Assembly: GCF_052114085.1 (NCBI RefSeq)
Contig: NZ_JBFREB010000001.1
Location: 3,162,001 to 3,226,000 of the forward strand
Reading direction: 5' to 3'
DNA length: 64,000 bases
Origin: Leifsonia sp052114085
GTDB lineage: Bacteria > Actinomycetota > Actinomycetes > Actinomycetales > Microbacteriaceae
Program-made: the position numbers and the translations under genes
Notes under the pieces: model-generated
The model's input: only the letters and a program-made list of their open reading frames with translations
The model's database searches: none
What the model was told of the DNA's origin: nothing
Shown here: positions 43,268 to 51,756 of the stretch, in pieces
How the letters are laid out: the number at the start of each line of letters is the position of its first letter
How positions within the stretch are numbered: the stretch's first letter is position 1

Positions 43268-43438
43268 ATGGCTGGCCACTCCTGCCATCCACAACAGCGC
43301 CATCAGGTCATCCGACGTGAAGTCCTGATCGGAGCCGGTCGCCCGGATGCTGAGCCCGCAGTCATCGCCCAGGCGTACCTGAAGCTCTACAATGACCGGC
43401 GGGACGCAGAGTTGCACTACGTCGCCTACGACGGCTGA
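43268..43438 (+). pseudogene. Possible C-terminal relic of a short-chain dehydrogenase
   Basis: The frame ending at 43438 reads AEPAVIAQAYLKLYNDRRDA and then ELHYVAYDG. It resembles the common C-terminus of short-chain dehydrogenases in which 'PxxIAEAYW.L..Q.R.A...EL' precedes the end. No Rossmann part is visible upstream. It ends 4 bp from the convergent TetR-like relic. Low certainty; the interval 43110-43757 otherwise holds nothing convincing. Confidence 0.3.
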
Positions 43439-43442
43439 GGCG

Positions 43443-43739
43443 TCACCCAGCTGCGGTGGCGGCAGCGGCCGCGAACCTGCGGAGCGACGCGACCTGCTGT
43501 GCGGTACTCGGTGGCGCGTCGGCCATCTGCCACGTGGAGACGAGCGCGGCCATGCCACCGATTGCGAAGGTCCGCGCGTCGCCGGTCAGTGCGATCTCCG
43601 GCCGAGTGTCGCGATCCGACTCCATCAGCCATGTGGTGACCGCCGCTGCGAGGACTTCAGCGACCCGCTCGCCGCGTGGAATGGCGCGGAGCTTGTCGAA
43701 GAACTCGCGATCGGCTCGCCCAGCAGGGATCAGCTGCAA
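43443..43739 (-). pseudogene. Possible C-terminal relic of a TetR-family regulator
   Basis: The frame reads ADREFFDKLRAIPRGERVAE, then VTTWLMESDRDTRPEIALTG, then GGMAALVSTWQMADAPPSTA with a final VASLRRF. This resembles the ligand-binding C-terminal half of TetR/AcrR proteins. The DNA-binding N-terminus is missing: upstream sequence belongs to the M55 gene. No credible start codon or ribosome binding site is present. Confidence 0.35.
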
Positions 43740-43757
43740 CCCGTGCCCAAATGGCGC

Positions 43758-44579
43758 TCACGCGATTTCTGCGATGTCCGCTACCAGCCCGACCAAGCCG
43801 TAGGCAGTGGACAGATCGATGTCCGGATAGCCGAAGGTGCGCGGGCCGCGACGTTGCGATCCTGGAATGAGCAGGAGGCGTTCCATCATCTCTGTCAGAC
43901 GTACATCTACTTCGAGGTCGACCGAACTGGGGAAAGCGGGCCCGATACCAACCTCGGCTGATGCCAGGGCTCGCGGTACCGCCTCCTCGATGAGCGAACA
44001 CGCCACTGCCGGGTGCACACTGTCCGCTGCCCGGACCCCGAGCGCTCGCTTCACCGTCACCGTCATCACACCGGGAAGAACGTCCCCAGCCTCCTCAGTT
44101 GCGGCGTCATCGCCGGTCACCAGGACGGTCCTCGCGCCGTGACGGTTTGCCACCGCCGCGCTCAACCCGATCTCGCCAAGGACGGTGCCGTTGATTCGTA
44201 CCGAATCGATGGTGCGGCCGCTGAGGGTGTGCGGGAGAACAGCGTCGGCGAGGCCCGCTCGACCGTGATAGCCCACCAGGAGCAGTGCGTCGAAGCCTCG
44301 ATCCACTCCCGCGACCATGTCCAACGGGCGTGGGGTGCCGCGAATCAGCCGCGCCCGCGGATCCAGCCGATCCGACAGAATGTTCAAACCCCTCGCGTGA
44401 GAATCGCACACCGTGACCTCGGCCTCTTTGCTCGCGGCGAAGACTCCGCGCACCGCTGCGGACGCTTCGTCCGTCATCAATTCGCGTGCGCGTTCCCACC
44501 CGGGACCGCCCGGCGCGATATCCGACCGGTCGACGACTCCGCCGATACCCTCCATATCGACTGACACGAGTACCCGCAT
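43758..44579 (-). CDS. M55-family D-aminopeptidase (DppA-like)
   Basis: A 273-residue zinc peptidase. VSVDMEGIGGVVDRSD (metal-binding Asp and Glu), TVCDSHARGLNI and LLVGYHGRAG (His) are the ligands of the B. subtilis DppA self-compartmentalising D-aminopeptidase. It probably trims D-amino-acid peptides from cell-wall turnover. The usual dipeptide ABC transporter is not adjacent. A pair of tandem 29-bp repeats lies 30 bp upstream of its start. It is downstream of the MarR gene, in the same direction. Confidence 0.88.
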   Translation of the reverse strand: MRVLVSVDMEGIGGVVDRSDIAPGGPGWERARELMTDEASAAVRGVFAASKEAEVTVCDSHARGLNILSDRLDPRARLIRGTPRPLDMVAGVDRGFDALLLVGYHGRAGLADAVLPHTLSGRTIDSVRINGTVLGEIGLSAAVANRHGARTVLVTGDDAATEEAGDVLPGVMTVTVKRALGVRAADSVHPAVACSLIEEAVPRALASAEVGIGPAFPSSVDLEVDVRLTEMMERLLLIPGSQRRGPRTFGYPDIDLSTAYGLVGLVADIAEIA

Positions 44580-44608
44580 GCACTCACACTACGGGCCCGC
44601 TAGAGGAG

Positions 44609-44666
44609 CCGCTAACGCACCTGACACGCAGGACGATCCGCTAACGCACGTGACGCGCAGCACGAT
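44609..44666. repeat. Two abutting 29-bp direct repeats
   Basis: Copies at 44609-44637 and 44638-44666 differ at only three positions; both begin CCGCTAACGCAC and end GACGAT or CACGAT. They lie in the promoter region of the M55 peptidase gene, between it and the MarR gene. The 29-bp period is close to three helical turns, so two copies would present the same DNA face to a regulator. Confidence 0.75.
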
Positions 44667-44716
44667 CGGCCACTGGGCAGTATCTCGTGCTGGGCCTGCG
44701 CGGTGATTGAGACCGC

Positions 44717-45166
44717 TCAGGATGGCTGCGCGGGATGGGATGCGAGCACTTCGCCGAGGAGGCGGACAAGGGTGTCCCGATCAGTGAGCGACAGCGCTGC
44801 GAGCAGTTCGTCCTGAACCGCGTTGGCCTGCTCCCGAAGAGCGGCGAGTCTTTCCGCGCCGTTCGTGGTGATAGTCACAATGTTTCGCCGTCGGTCCGTG
44901 GGGTCAGGGCTTCGGCGTACGGACTCGTCGGCTTCAAGGCGGACGACGATGCCGTTGACGTTGTTGCGGTCCAGGCCGAGGGCCCGTCCGATGTCCGCCT
45001 GGCTCAGCGGCCCGTACTCCTGCAGCGCGGACAGAACGGCGAAGTCCGACCGCGCCTCGAGCGGTATCCGCATTCCGGTGAGGCGTGCCCCGATCGTCGC
45101 AACGCGTCCAGCCTGCCAACTCACGAGGGTGCGGAGCGCGAGGGGAGGCTGAGAGTCGTCCGGCAT
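44717..45166 (-). CDS. MarR-family transcriptional regulator
   Basis: A 149-residue winged-helix protein with PLSQADIGRALGLDRNNVNGIV (recognition helix) and the wing PDPTDRRRNIVTITTNGAERL. It is divergent from the SDR gene, and three related inverted repeats (TTGGT...ACCAA) lie between them. It probably represses both genes. It has no cysteine, so control is likely by ligand binding. Confidence 0.92.
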   Translation of the reverse strand: MPDDSQPPLALRTLVSWQAGRVATIGARLTGMRIPLEARSDFAVLSALQEYGPLSQADIGRALGLDRNNVNGIVVRLEADESVRRSPDPTDRRRNIVTITTNGAERLAALREQANAVQDELLAALSLTDRDTLVRLLGEVLASHPAQPS

Positions 45167-45181
45167 GCACCAAGCTTATCA

Positions 45182-45196
45182 GTTGGTGTCACCAAC
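45182..45196. promoter_or_regulatory. MarR operator A (perfect dyad)
   Basis: GTTGGTGTCACCAAC is a perfect 15-bp inverted repeat about one base, 16 bp before the marR start codon. Confidence 0.7.
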
Positions 45197-45209
45197 AGAT
45201 CGTGCTAAC

Positions 45210-45224
45210 GTTGGTTTGACCAAC
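45210..45224. promoter_or_regulatory. MarR operator B
   Basis: GTTGGTTTGACCAAC has the same GTTGGT/ACCAAC arms. It starts 28 bp from operator A in the divergent promoter. Confidence 0.65.
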
Positions 45225-45225
45225 A

Positions 45226-45238
45226 TTGGTCCAACCAA
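45226..45238. promoter_or_regulatory. MarR operator C
   Basis: TTGGTCCAACCAA has TTGGT/ACCAA arms. It lies directly beside operator B and ends 9 bp before the SDR start codon, overlapping its ribosome binding site region. Confidence 0.55.
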
Positions 45239-45247
45239 GGAGTATTT

Positions 45248-45991
45248 ATGTCTCGCAATCTCTCAACAGGCACTCTCGCCGGTCGGCGCGTTCTCGTTCC
45301 CGGCGGTACGGGTGGCGTCGGCGAAGGTGTCGTCCGCGCCTTCCTCGTGGCCGGCGCCGATGTGGTCGCGCCGACGCGCTCCGATCAGCGAGGAGCGGAG
45401 CTGCGTGCAGCCCTCGGCGACCTCGGTGTCTCGCCGCTCCTGCACATGCCGACGCACGACTACACCACCTTCGACGGCGCGGAGGAGCTCGGCCGGCAGA
45501 TGACCGAACGTCTCGGCGGAATTGACGACGCCGTGGTCCCCGTCGGCGGATGGTGGCAGGGCGGCTCCCTGACCGGCATCCGCGAGGACGACTGGGCGGC
45601 GGCGTTCACGGGGCTGACCACCGCGCACATGGCGCTTGCGCGTGCGATTGTTCCGCGGTTGAGCGGCGTCGGCGCCTACACCGTTGTCGTCGGACAGTCC
45701 GCGGAGTGGCCCGTCCCGGGCAGCGGCCTGGTGAGCATGGAGCAGGCCGCGGTGCTCATGATGCAGCGCGTCCTCGCCGCCGAGAACCCGGACCATCGGA
45801 TCCACGCGCTGATTCTCGGTCCTGTCCGCACCCGGTTCGCCGACGGTGATCCGAACCACGTTTCCGCCGCCGAGATCGGCAACGCCCTCGTCGCCCTCGC
45901 TCAGGCCGGGGACGGCCCCAGCCGTGCCGTGCCCCTGGCATCCAGCCGTGAAGCCTGCGAGCTCCTGACCGAACTGACACAGACGGCCTGA
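45248..45991 (+). CDS. Atypical short-chain dehydrogenase lacking the catalytic Tyr/Lys
   Basis: A 247-residue Rossmann protein with a modified glycine motif (LVPGGTGGVGEGVVRAFL). VVVGQSAEW follows in the place of the catalytic Ser strand. The position of YxxxK reads GLVSMEQAAV, so Tyr is replaced by Val and Lys by Gln. Normal SDR chemistry is therefore unlikely. It could bind NAD(P) or act as a sensor, like NmrA-type relatives, or use another mechanism. It is divergent from and presumably repressed by the MarR protein. A strong terminator follows. Confidence 0.82.
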   Translation: MSRNLSTGTLAGRRVLVPGGTGGVGEGVVRAFLVAGADVVAPTRSDQRGAELRAALGDLGVSPLLHMPTHDYTTFDGAEELGRQMTERLGGIDDAVVPVGGWWQGGSLTGIREDDWAAAFTGLTTAHMALARAIVPRLSGVGAYTVVVGQSAEWPVPGSGLVSMEQAAVLMMQRVLAAENPDHRIHALILGPVRTRFADGDPNHVSAAEIGNALVALAQAGDGPSRAVPLASSREACELLTELTQTA

Positions 45992-45999
45992 ACGCATTA

Positions 46000-46045
46000 C
46001 CCTCAAAACCCCTCCGGGCTGATCCGTCCGGAGGGGTTTTGAGGG
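46000..46045. terminator. Strong intrinsic terminator
   Basis: A perfect 18-bp stem (CCCTCAAAACCCCTCCGG and its complement) with a 10-nt loop begins 9 bp after the SDR stop codon. Confidence 0.85.
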
Positions 46046-46168
46046 TTGCGGCAGTCTCAAAGCGCGCCTTGGGGGTCCGCACTGCCCCGGCCACATAGGC
46101 AGGTATCGTGTGGCAGTCCCCGGCCGGTGGCGCGCAGCTTCGGCTCGGTGCCGTCGGTTATGTGAGAC

Positions 46169-46645
46169 CTATGGCCGCTGACGCCGCCGGACCGTCGTGG
46201 CGCTTACGAGCGAGCTCGTTGTCCAACGATCCCGCTCTAATCGAAGGCCAGATGGCGCCCATCTGACTGGCGCAACCGGTTGAGCCGCTGCGGTGGCCGC
46301 GCACACGCCGTAGATCCCAAAGTTAATCGTGGAGTAGGTGGGACCATCGCCAGTCGATTCGGAGCCGGAGTCAAGTGGGGGTTCAACCTTCAGGCGATAC
46401 CCATCCGGGAAGATCAGTTCGATACCTGTTGCATCACACGTCGCCCGCGACTGAGCGGCGAGGTCGCTCACCAGGATCGGGTTCCGGTCGACGCACCTCG
46501 GCAAAGAGGTCTCTTTGTGAGTGAATGAATGCGCAGACGGCAGGTGCAGCCCGCCGCCCAACATGGTGACGGCGGCAGCGAGAAGGCCCGCAAGGACGAC
46601 CGCGATCGCCGCGGAGACAAGGAGGCGGCGAACCTGTACCCACAT
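46169..46645 (-). CDS. Hypothetical membrane-anchored protein
   Basis: A 158-residue protein with one N-terminal hydrophobic segment (VRRLLVSAAIAVVLAGLLAA), then an extracytoplasmic part with Cys residues in LPRCVDRNP, ATCDATG and YGVCAAT. I recognise no family. FPDGYRLKVEPP and GPTYSTINFGIYG look like beta strands. The ATG at 46645 has GGGGA upstream. The coding look (export signal, spaced cysteines) supports a real gene, though the last 30 residues are Arg-rich and low-quality. Confidence 0.5.
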   Translation of the reverse strand: MWVQVRRLLVSAAIAVVLAGLLAAAVTMLGGGLHLPSAHSFTHKETSLPRCVDRNPILVSDLAAQSRATCDATGIELIFPDGYRLKVEPPLDSGSESTGDGPTYSTINFGIYGVCAATAAAQPVAPVRWAPSGLRLERDRWTTSSLVSATTVRRRQRP

Positions 46646-47011
46646 TGAGTGTCCCCATCGATTCCACCCGCCACACTTCCGTCGCTCACGGCGTCGAACG
46701 AGGTGGCGAGAACCCGCAGAAGGAAGACCCGCTCGGGTTTCGGTCCACGCTAGCCGGAACACGTCCGGGTGGCTGATCGATCGCCACCCCAATCCGGGCG
46801 CCTTGACTTGTAGAACGAAGGATGTGGGGTCGGGTTCCGGGTGACCGCAATCGCTGCCACGTGCTGGGCTCTGCCGACTTATCTCGGTCCGCGCTGTTGC
46901 TGATCCCCTGGTCGCTGTCGCGGGTGACAGCGCCGATGCTGAACTGCCGATTGGGGTTGCCCCGTCTGGCTCGTAGACGTCGATGCATCCGATGCCTATA
47001 CGCTGACGCAA
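46646..47011. other. 366-bp region without a recognisable gene
   Basis: Both strands were read; no frame resembles a known family. CCTATACGCT just before the methyltransferase start could hold a -10 element (TATACG). Confidence 0.4.
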
Positions 47012-47743
47012 ATGACGACGACACCCGCCGAAGAGTCCGGGACTACCGCGTACGACAGCATCGCGGAAGGCTACGCGGCGCTGAATGAAACCAGCCTTCT
47101 GAACGAGTACTACAACCGGCCCGCGCTGGTCGAACTGGCGGGTGACGTCACTGGGCATCGGGTTCTCGACGCCGGCTGCGGGTCGGGACCGGTCCTTGCG
47201 GATCTGCGGGACCGCGGCGCGATCGTCACGGGCTTTGACTCGAGCGCAGGGATGCTCGACCAGGCCAGGCAGCGACTTGGTGCCGACGCAGACCTGTTCC
47301 AGGCTGACCTTGTAGATCCGCTGCCGTTCCCAGACGACACCTTTGACGACGTCATCGTCTCCCAGGCGCTGCACTATCTCGAGGATTGGGGCCCGACCCT
47401 GACGGAGTTCCGACGAGTGCTGAAGCCCGGCGGCCGGCTGATCGTCTCCGAGGAACACCCGTCCGCGACTTTCCTCAGCGATCGACTCTCCGGTGGGACG
47501 TCCGAGTACTTCGGAACGCGAGCTCGCATCGAAGAATGGACGATGGGCGACGGTACGGCAGAACTCACCTTCTGGGACCGACCACTCCACGCGATGACCG
47601 ACGCGTTCGCCGCAGCTGGGTTCCGTGTGGAGGCGATCAGTGAGCCGGCGCCGTCGTCGGCTGCGTACGAGCGATTTCCCGAAGAGTTCGAGAATCGTCC
47701 CAGCGGGCGCTTTCTGGCTTTCCTGCTCTTCGTCCTGCGATAA
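47012..47743 (+). CDS. Class I SAM-dependent methyltransferase (Methyltransf_11 type)
   Basis: A 243-residue methyltransferase: HRVLDAGCGSGPVLADL (motif I), VTGFDSSAGMLDQAR (motif II), DDTFDDVIVSQALHYLEDW (motif IV) and FRRVLKPGGRLIVSEEHP (motif V/VI). The N-terminal TTAYDSIAEGYAALNE is the usual UbiE-like lead-in. It is probably a small-molecule methylase. It stands alone; neighbours give no hint of its substrate. There is no clear ribosome binding site before the ATG. Confidence 0.88.
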   Translation: MTTTPAEESGTTAYDSIAEGYAALNETSLLNEYYNRPALVELAGDVTGHRVLDAGCGSGPVLADLRDRGAIVTGFDSSAGMLDQARQRLGADADLFQADLVDPLPFPDDTFDDVIVSQALHYLEDWGPTLTEFRRVLKPGGRLIVSEEHPSATFLSDRLSGGTSEYFGTRARIEEWTMGDGTAELTFWDRPLHAMTDAFAAAGFRVEAISEPAPSSAAYERFPEEFENRPSGRFLAFLLFVLR

Positions 47744-48162
47744 CGGCCAGCCATAACTCGACATTGGCGCGGTACGCGGGCGAGCCAGCATGTCGATAGG
47801 GCCATGGCCGAAGATGCGAATGAATCACGATGGTTCCGAACGGTGGGAACGGTTGGAGCTAGCTGATCGCCGCGGTCTGGGGCCTCTTTGAGTGGAGCCA
47901 TGCTCACGATTGCGTTGGTCGATCGGCGCGGCGGCCGCGGCGCAGCCCCGCCTACCGGCGCGGCCATGGATGAACCGGCCGATGAGGCCAAGCGATGCGC
48001 GATGAGAACCAACGGCGGTTGCTCTGGCATAGGGGACCTCGTCGGGGACGTAGACGTCTCGGTGGGGGATCCCTTGCGAGACTGGACGGCGACCGGTATT
48101 CCTTGCCAGTTGTCTGCCGGGATGAGTCAGATGGGAGCACGACGGCGACCAGCCCGAGTGCC
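47744..48162. other. 419-bp region without a convincing gene
   Basis: Open frames exist on both strands (for example 47888-48271 plus) but their translations are Arg/Gly/Pro-rich, match no family and lack ribosome binding sites. Confidence 0.4.
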
Positions 48163-48642
48163 TCAGGGTGCCGCGCATCCGGCGAGACTTGTTGCGATCG
48201 CGGGATCGCTGCACGATCTCTGCGTCCATCCAGTATCGCCACCGTACGAATCGAAGGCGTTGGTGGAGTAGACCGTCACTTCTCCGCTGCTCGGGGTAAC
48301 GAAGGCGAAAGAGACGATGGGGTCGCCTTCGGTAGTCGGAACGCTCCACGCAAGTTCCGCAGCGTCTCGGCTGGAAACCGCCGCCTGGAGACACTCGACT
48401 GCCTCGGAGGGCAGCGATTGGCCCTGAGCAAGGACAAACGCTCCGCACGTCTTTTTCGCGTCGCTGGCGCCAACGGGGGCGGGTGCATCGGACAGTGCTT
48501 GTGCGGCGTCAATTGGATCCCCGGCCGGTGCACGCCCGATGGGGTACGACTGTACGCACCCCGAAAGCAGCGCCGCGACAGTCGCTAGGGCGAGGACGCC
48601 GCCTGAAGTCAATAAGTGGCGACCTCCTGCAACCTGACTCAT
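48163..48642 (-). CDS. Hypothetical lipoprotein
   Basis: A 159-residue exported protein. The signal peptide ends LATVAALLSGCVQSY, a lipobox with Cys29 as the lipid site. The mature part contains KKTCGAFVLAQGQSLPSEAV, VECLQAAVSSRDAAELAWSV and a late RSCSDPAIATSLAGC. FAFVTPSSGEVTVYSTNAFD looks like paired beta strands. No family was recognised. It is anchored outside the cell membrane; role unknown. Confidence 0.65.
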   Translation of the reverse strand: MSQVAGGRHLLTSGGVLALATVAALLSGCVQSYPIGRAPAGDPIDAAQALSDAPAPVGASDAKKTCGAFVLAQGQSLPSEAVECLQAAVSSRDAAELAWSVPTTEGDPIVSFAFVTPSSGEVTVYSTNAFDSYGGDTGWTQRSCSDPAIATSLAGCAAP

Positions 48643-48843
48643 GGCGACAAAGGTAGCGTCAGAAGCACGCGTAGCGCCGCGCCGTAAGCGGATCGGCAAA
48701 CGGGCGCCTCCTGTGTGTCGGTCATCGTCAGACGCCCGGCCGCCTGCTTTCCGTCGTCGGCGGCACTCAGCAACCGCACCAGCTATGGTGCTGAGACGCC
48801 CGGGGAATGCCGGCGCCGGTAACTCATCTCGCCCGGCGCTCGG

Positions 48844-51606
48844 TCACCGTTCTTGTGTCCCGCGGTCCTGCTTGGATGCCCGAGCGGCCAGCTCGGCACG
48901 GTTTGCGACGCCGAGTTTGCGGTAGATGTGGCCCAGGTGCGTTTTCACCGTGCTGCGACTCATGAACAAGCGTGCTCCGACGTCCGGGTTCGACAACCCT
49001 TCCGCAATCGTAGTCACTACCTGCATTTCGGTTGGCGTGAGGCTCGCCCAGCCGGTCGTCGGGCGGGAACGAGGCCCGCGGGTTCGTCGGGCGTGAGCGA
49101 CTGCTTCCGAGAGATCCCACGCCGATCCAGCCGAGGCGGCGTCTTCCCCTTCAGCCGAGTCTCGGACAACCTGAAGAGCGGAGACGGTCTGAACATAGGA
49201 CGCCTGCTGTGCCGGGGTGCGCGGAAGTCCCAGGCGCGCACGGGCAGCCGACGTCGCAGCAAGGAGCCGCACAGCGTCTGCAGAAGGTTTCGTGAGCGCG
49301 CTCACGCGTGCCAACGCCTCCACGCTCGCGATCTGAGCAGGGACCAAACCATGCTGGCACCGGATGGTCAGAGCTTCGTGGTGGAGGTCGGCAGCTCGGC
49401 CCGATGTCGCGAGGGCTTCGGCCGCCACATCGCCTTGCCCCGAGAGCGCTTGGGCGAGAGACCCGGGAAGGTCAAGGCGCCGGCAGGCATGGACGGCCTG
49501 GACGAACACCTCTGACGCCTCGTCCACGCGGCCGAGAGCTGCCAGGGCGGCACCCAGTTGCGGCAGCGCGCGAGCGGAGATCCACGTCTGGGCGCCGCGC
49601 TCCGTCGCCGTGGCGGGACGCTCGAGCCAAGCGACCGCTGACTCCGCGTCTCCTCGCTGTGTCGCAAGCAACGCCATCGCCTCGTTCAGGCCGGGAATGA
49701 ACACGTCGTCGCGGTCGGCAAACCGTGCGAACGGAGCGAGGAGGTCGGACGCCAGAGCGGGGTCGCCACGCAACGCGACGATCCGGGCGAGGGTAGAACG
49801 GGCAATCCCCAGCCGAAGGTAGTCGTTCAGCGGCTCCGCGAGAAGCACCGCCTGCTCGGCCAGCTCCTGCGCGAGCGGGAGGTCACCGGTGTCGAACGCA
49901 CCGTCGGCTTGGTAGGCGAGTAACGTCGACCGAATCCCTGGATGGTGGGGCAGATCCTTCCCCATGCCTACCGCCGCCACGGCCTGCGCTTCCGTATGCT
50001 CGTCTCGCAGGTGCAGGATCATCGTCTGCAGGGCACGCGACGCTCCCCCCACAAAAGCGCTTCGGGTCGCGAGAGCCGATTCGCGGGCCCGTTCGCTCAG
50101 AGCCCACGATTTGTCGAAATCGACGTAGAAGGAGCCCACAGCCGACAGGAGAAGACATTCCGCGCGCTCGGCTGTCGCCCCGATCTCCTCCGCTAAAGCG
50201 AGCGCTTGCACGGCTGCCTGATACTCCACGTCGAGGGGTCCTGCCGTGTCTGCGACAAGGGCGAGACCGATCAGAAGCCGTACCTGGAGCAGGGTCCGAT
50301 CCTCGGGCCCGCGTTCGACGGCAGCCCGGAGGAAGGTCATTCCCTCTCGGCCGCGCTGGTCGAAATGCCAGTACCAGGCCAGGCTAGCGGCGAGCTGCCG
50401 ACCTGGTTGCGGGTCGAACGCTGCGAGCCCGTGCTGCAGGCCGGCCACGAGATTGTCGTATTCGAGAGCGATTTCAGCCCGCCAGGTGAGGGGACTTGAT
50501 ACCCGATCCCGGTCTGCGGCCTCCGCGAAGCCGACGCACCAGCCGAGGTGGCGAGTACGTATGACCTCGTGTTCGTTGGACTCCGCAGCGCGTGCCGTCG
50601 CGTAGGCGCGGATGGTCTCGAGCATCCGATAGCGCGGGCGACCGTCGCGTGTTTCGGTTATGAGGAGTGATTTGTCGACGAGTCGGCCGATCGCCAGCAG
50701 GACGTCCTGGGAGGTGACGTCCTCCCCGTCGACGCACACCGCCTGAGCGGCGGCGGCCGTGAAGGAACCGGCGAACACGAAGAGGCGGCGAAAGATGACG
50801 CGATCAGCGTCATCCAGCAAGGCGTAGCTCCAGTCGATCGATCCCAGCAGGGTCATCTGCCGCCGAGGGGCACCCCGAGGGCCACGGACCAGCAGCGAAA
50901 ACCGATCCTCAAGGCCCGCCTCCACCTGCTCGGGGGTGAGAACCCGCATCCACGCGGCGGCCAGCTCCAGCGCAAGGGGGACCCCATCCAGGTGGGCCGC
51001 GATGGAGAGCACCGCCCGGGCGCTGGACTCGTCCAACTCGAACTCCCGCTGCACCAGCCTGGCGCGATCGACGAACAAGTCGACAGCGTCCGCGTCTTTC
51101 AGCGGCGGAACCGGCCAGACCGCCTCGCCGGAAAGGGCCAACGGCTCCCGGCTAGTCACCAGGACGACGACGTCCGGGCAAGCGCGGAGCACGACCTCGA
51201 CCAGGTCGGCCACACCTGCAAGGAGGTGTTCAGCATTGTCGAGACAGAGAAGCCCACGCCGCGATGCCAGGAGATCGCAAAGGGACCGGAGTCGGTCCCC
51301 GACGGGCGGGGCGCCGACAGCGGCCGCCACGGCCTCGGCCACAGATGCATCGTCTGACGGAAGGGACAGGTCGACCCAGAACACGCCATCCGGAAAGTCG
51401 CTCAGCCGCCGGTGTGCGACCTCTGCCGCCAGGCGCGTTTTACCCGCTCCGCCAGGCCCCGTGAGAGTGACCAGGCGTCGCTGGGAGAGAAGGCCGGACA
51501 CCATCGCGACCTCGTCGCCTCGGCCGATGAAGGCAGTGAGCGGCATCGGAATGGCCGCCCCGGACGCGGACACACCCGAAAAGCCGGCATCCTCCGGGGC
51601 ACTCAT
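48844..51606 (-). CDS. Large AAA-ATPase/TPR regulator with LuxR-type HTH
   Basis: A 920-residue regulator of the LuxR/AfsR-like STAND type. The N-terminal NTPase has Walker A VTLTGPGGAGKTRLAAEV (about residue 45), Walker B RGLLCLDNAEHL (about 120) and VVLVTSREPL (sensor 1). A long TPR-like helical middle (about residues 400-790) is followed by a C-terminal LuxR HTH (LTPTEMQVVTTIAEGLSNPD, then MSRSTVKTHLGHIYRKLGV). Such proteins activate transcription after ATP and ligand binding. It is divergent from the putative glycosidase gene, its most likely target. Confidence 0.92.
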   Translation of the reverse strand: MSAPEDAGFSGVSASGAAIPMPLTAFIGRGDEVAMVSGLLSQRRLVTLTGPGGAGKTRLAAEVAHRRLSDFPDGVFWVDLSLPSDDASVAEAVAAAVGAPPVGDRLRSLCDLLASRRGLLCLDNAEHLLAGVADLVEVVLRACPDVVVLVTSREPLALSGEAVWPVPPLKDADAVDLFVDRARLVQREFELDESSARAVLSIAAHLDGVPLALELAAAWMRVLTPEQVEAGLEDRFSLLVRGPRGAPRRQMTLLGSIDWSYALLDDADRVIFRRLFVFAGSFTAAAAQAVCVDGEDVTSQDVLLAIGRLVDKSLLITETRDGRPRYRMLETIRAYATARAAESNEHEVIRTRHLGWCVGFAEAADRDRVSSPLTWRAEIALEYDNLVAGLQHGLAAFDPQPGRQLAASLAWYWHFDQRGREGMTFLRAAVERGPEDRTLLQVRLLIGLALVADTAGPLDVEYQAAVQALALAEEIGATAERAECLLLSAVGSFYVDFDKSWALSERARESALATRSAFVGGASRALQTMILHLRDEHTEAQAVAAVGMGKDLPHHPGIRSTLLAYQADGAFDTGDLPLAQELAEQAVLLAEPLNDYLRLGIARSTLARIVALRGDPALASDLLAPFARFADRDDVFIPGLNEAMALLATQRGDAESAVAWLERPATATERGAQTWISARALPQLGAALAALGRVDEASEVFVQAVHACRRLDLPGSLAQALSGQGDVAAEALATSGRAADLHHEALTIRCQHGLVPAQIASVEALARVSALTKPSADAVRLLAATSAARARLGLPRTPAQQASYVQTVSALQVVRDSAEGEDAASAGSAWDLSEAVAHARRTRGPRSRPTTGWASLTPTEMQVVTTIAEGLSNPDVGARLFMSRSTVKTHLGHIYRKLGVANRAELAARASKQDRGTQER

Positions 51607-51756
51607 GCGCTCAACCCTGCCATGCTCCGACCGCGGGCACCATGGCGAAAACCATCTTCCGCACGCAGCACATATCGGCCAGGTGGTCGATGTTCTGCTC
51701 GGAGCATCCGGACAAGCTCAGGAGCACACAACCATTGACACGAACCGGAGTAGAGC

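Noticed and set aside
43199..43437. Minus frame with a fairly natural composition (VGDVVQLCVPPVIVELQVRL)
   Set aside because: No family recognised, no ribosome binding site, and it overlaps the SDR-like tail; not enough to call a gene.
44609..44666. CRISPR array
   Set aside because: Only two repeats, directly abutting, with no spacers and no cas genes.
47825..48448. Minus frame running through the 419-bp gap into the lipoprotein gene
   Set aside because: Arg/Ser-rich, no start signal, and out of frame with the lipoprotein.
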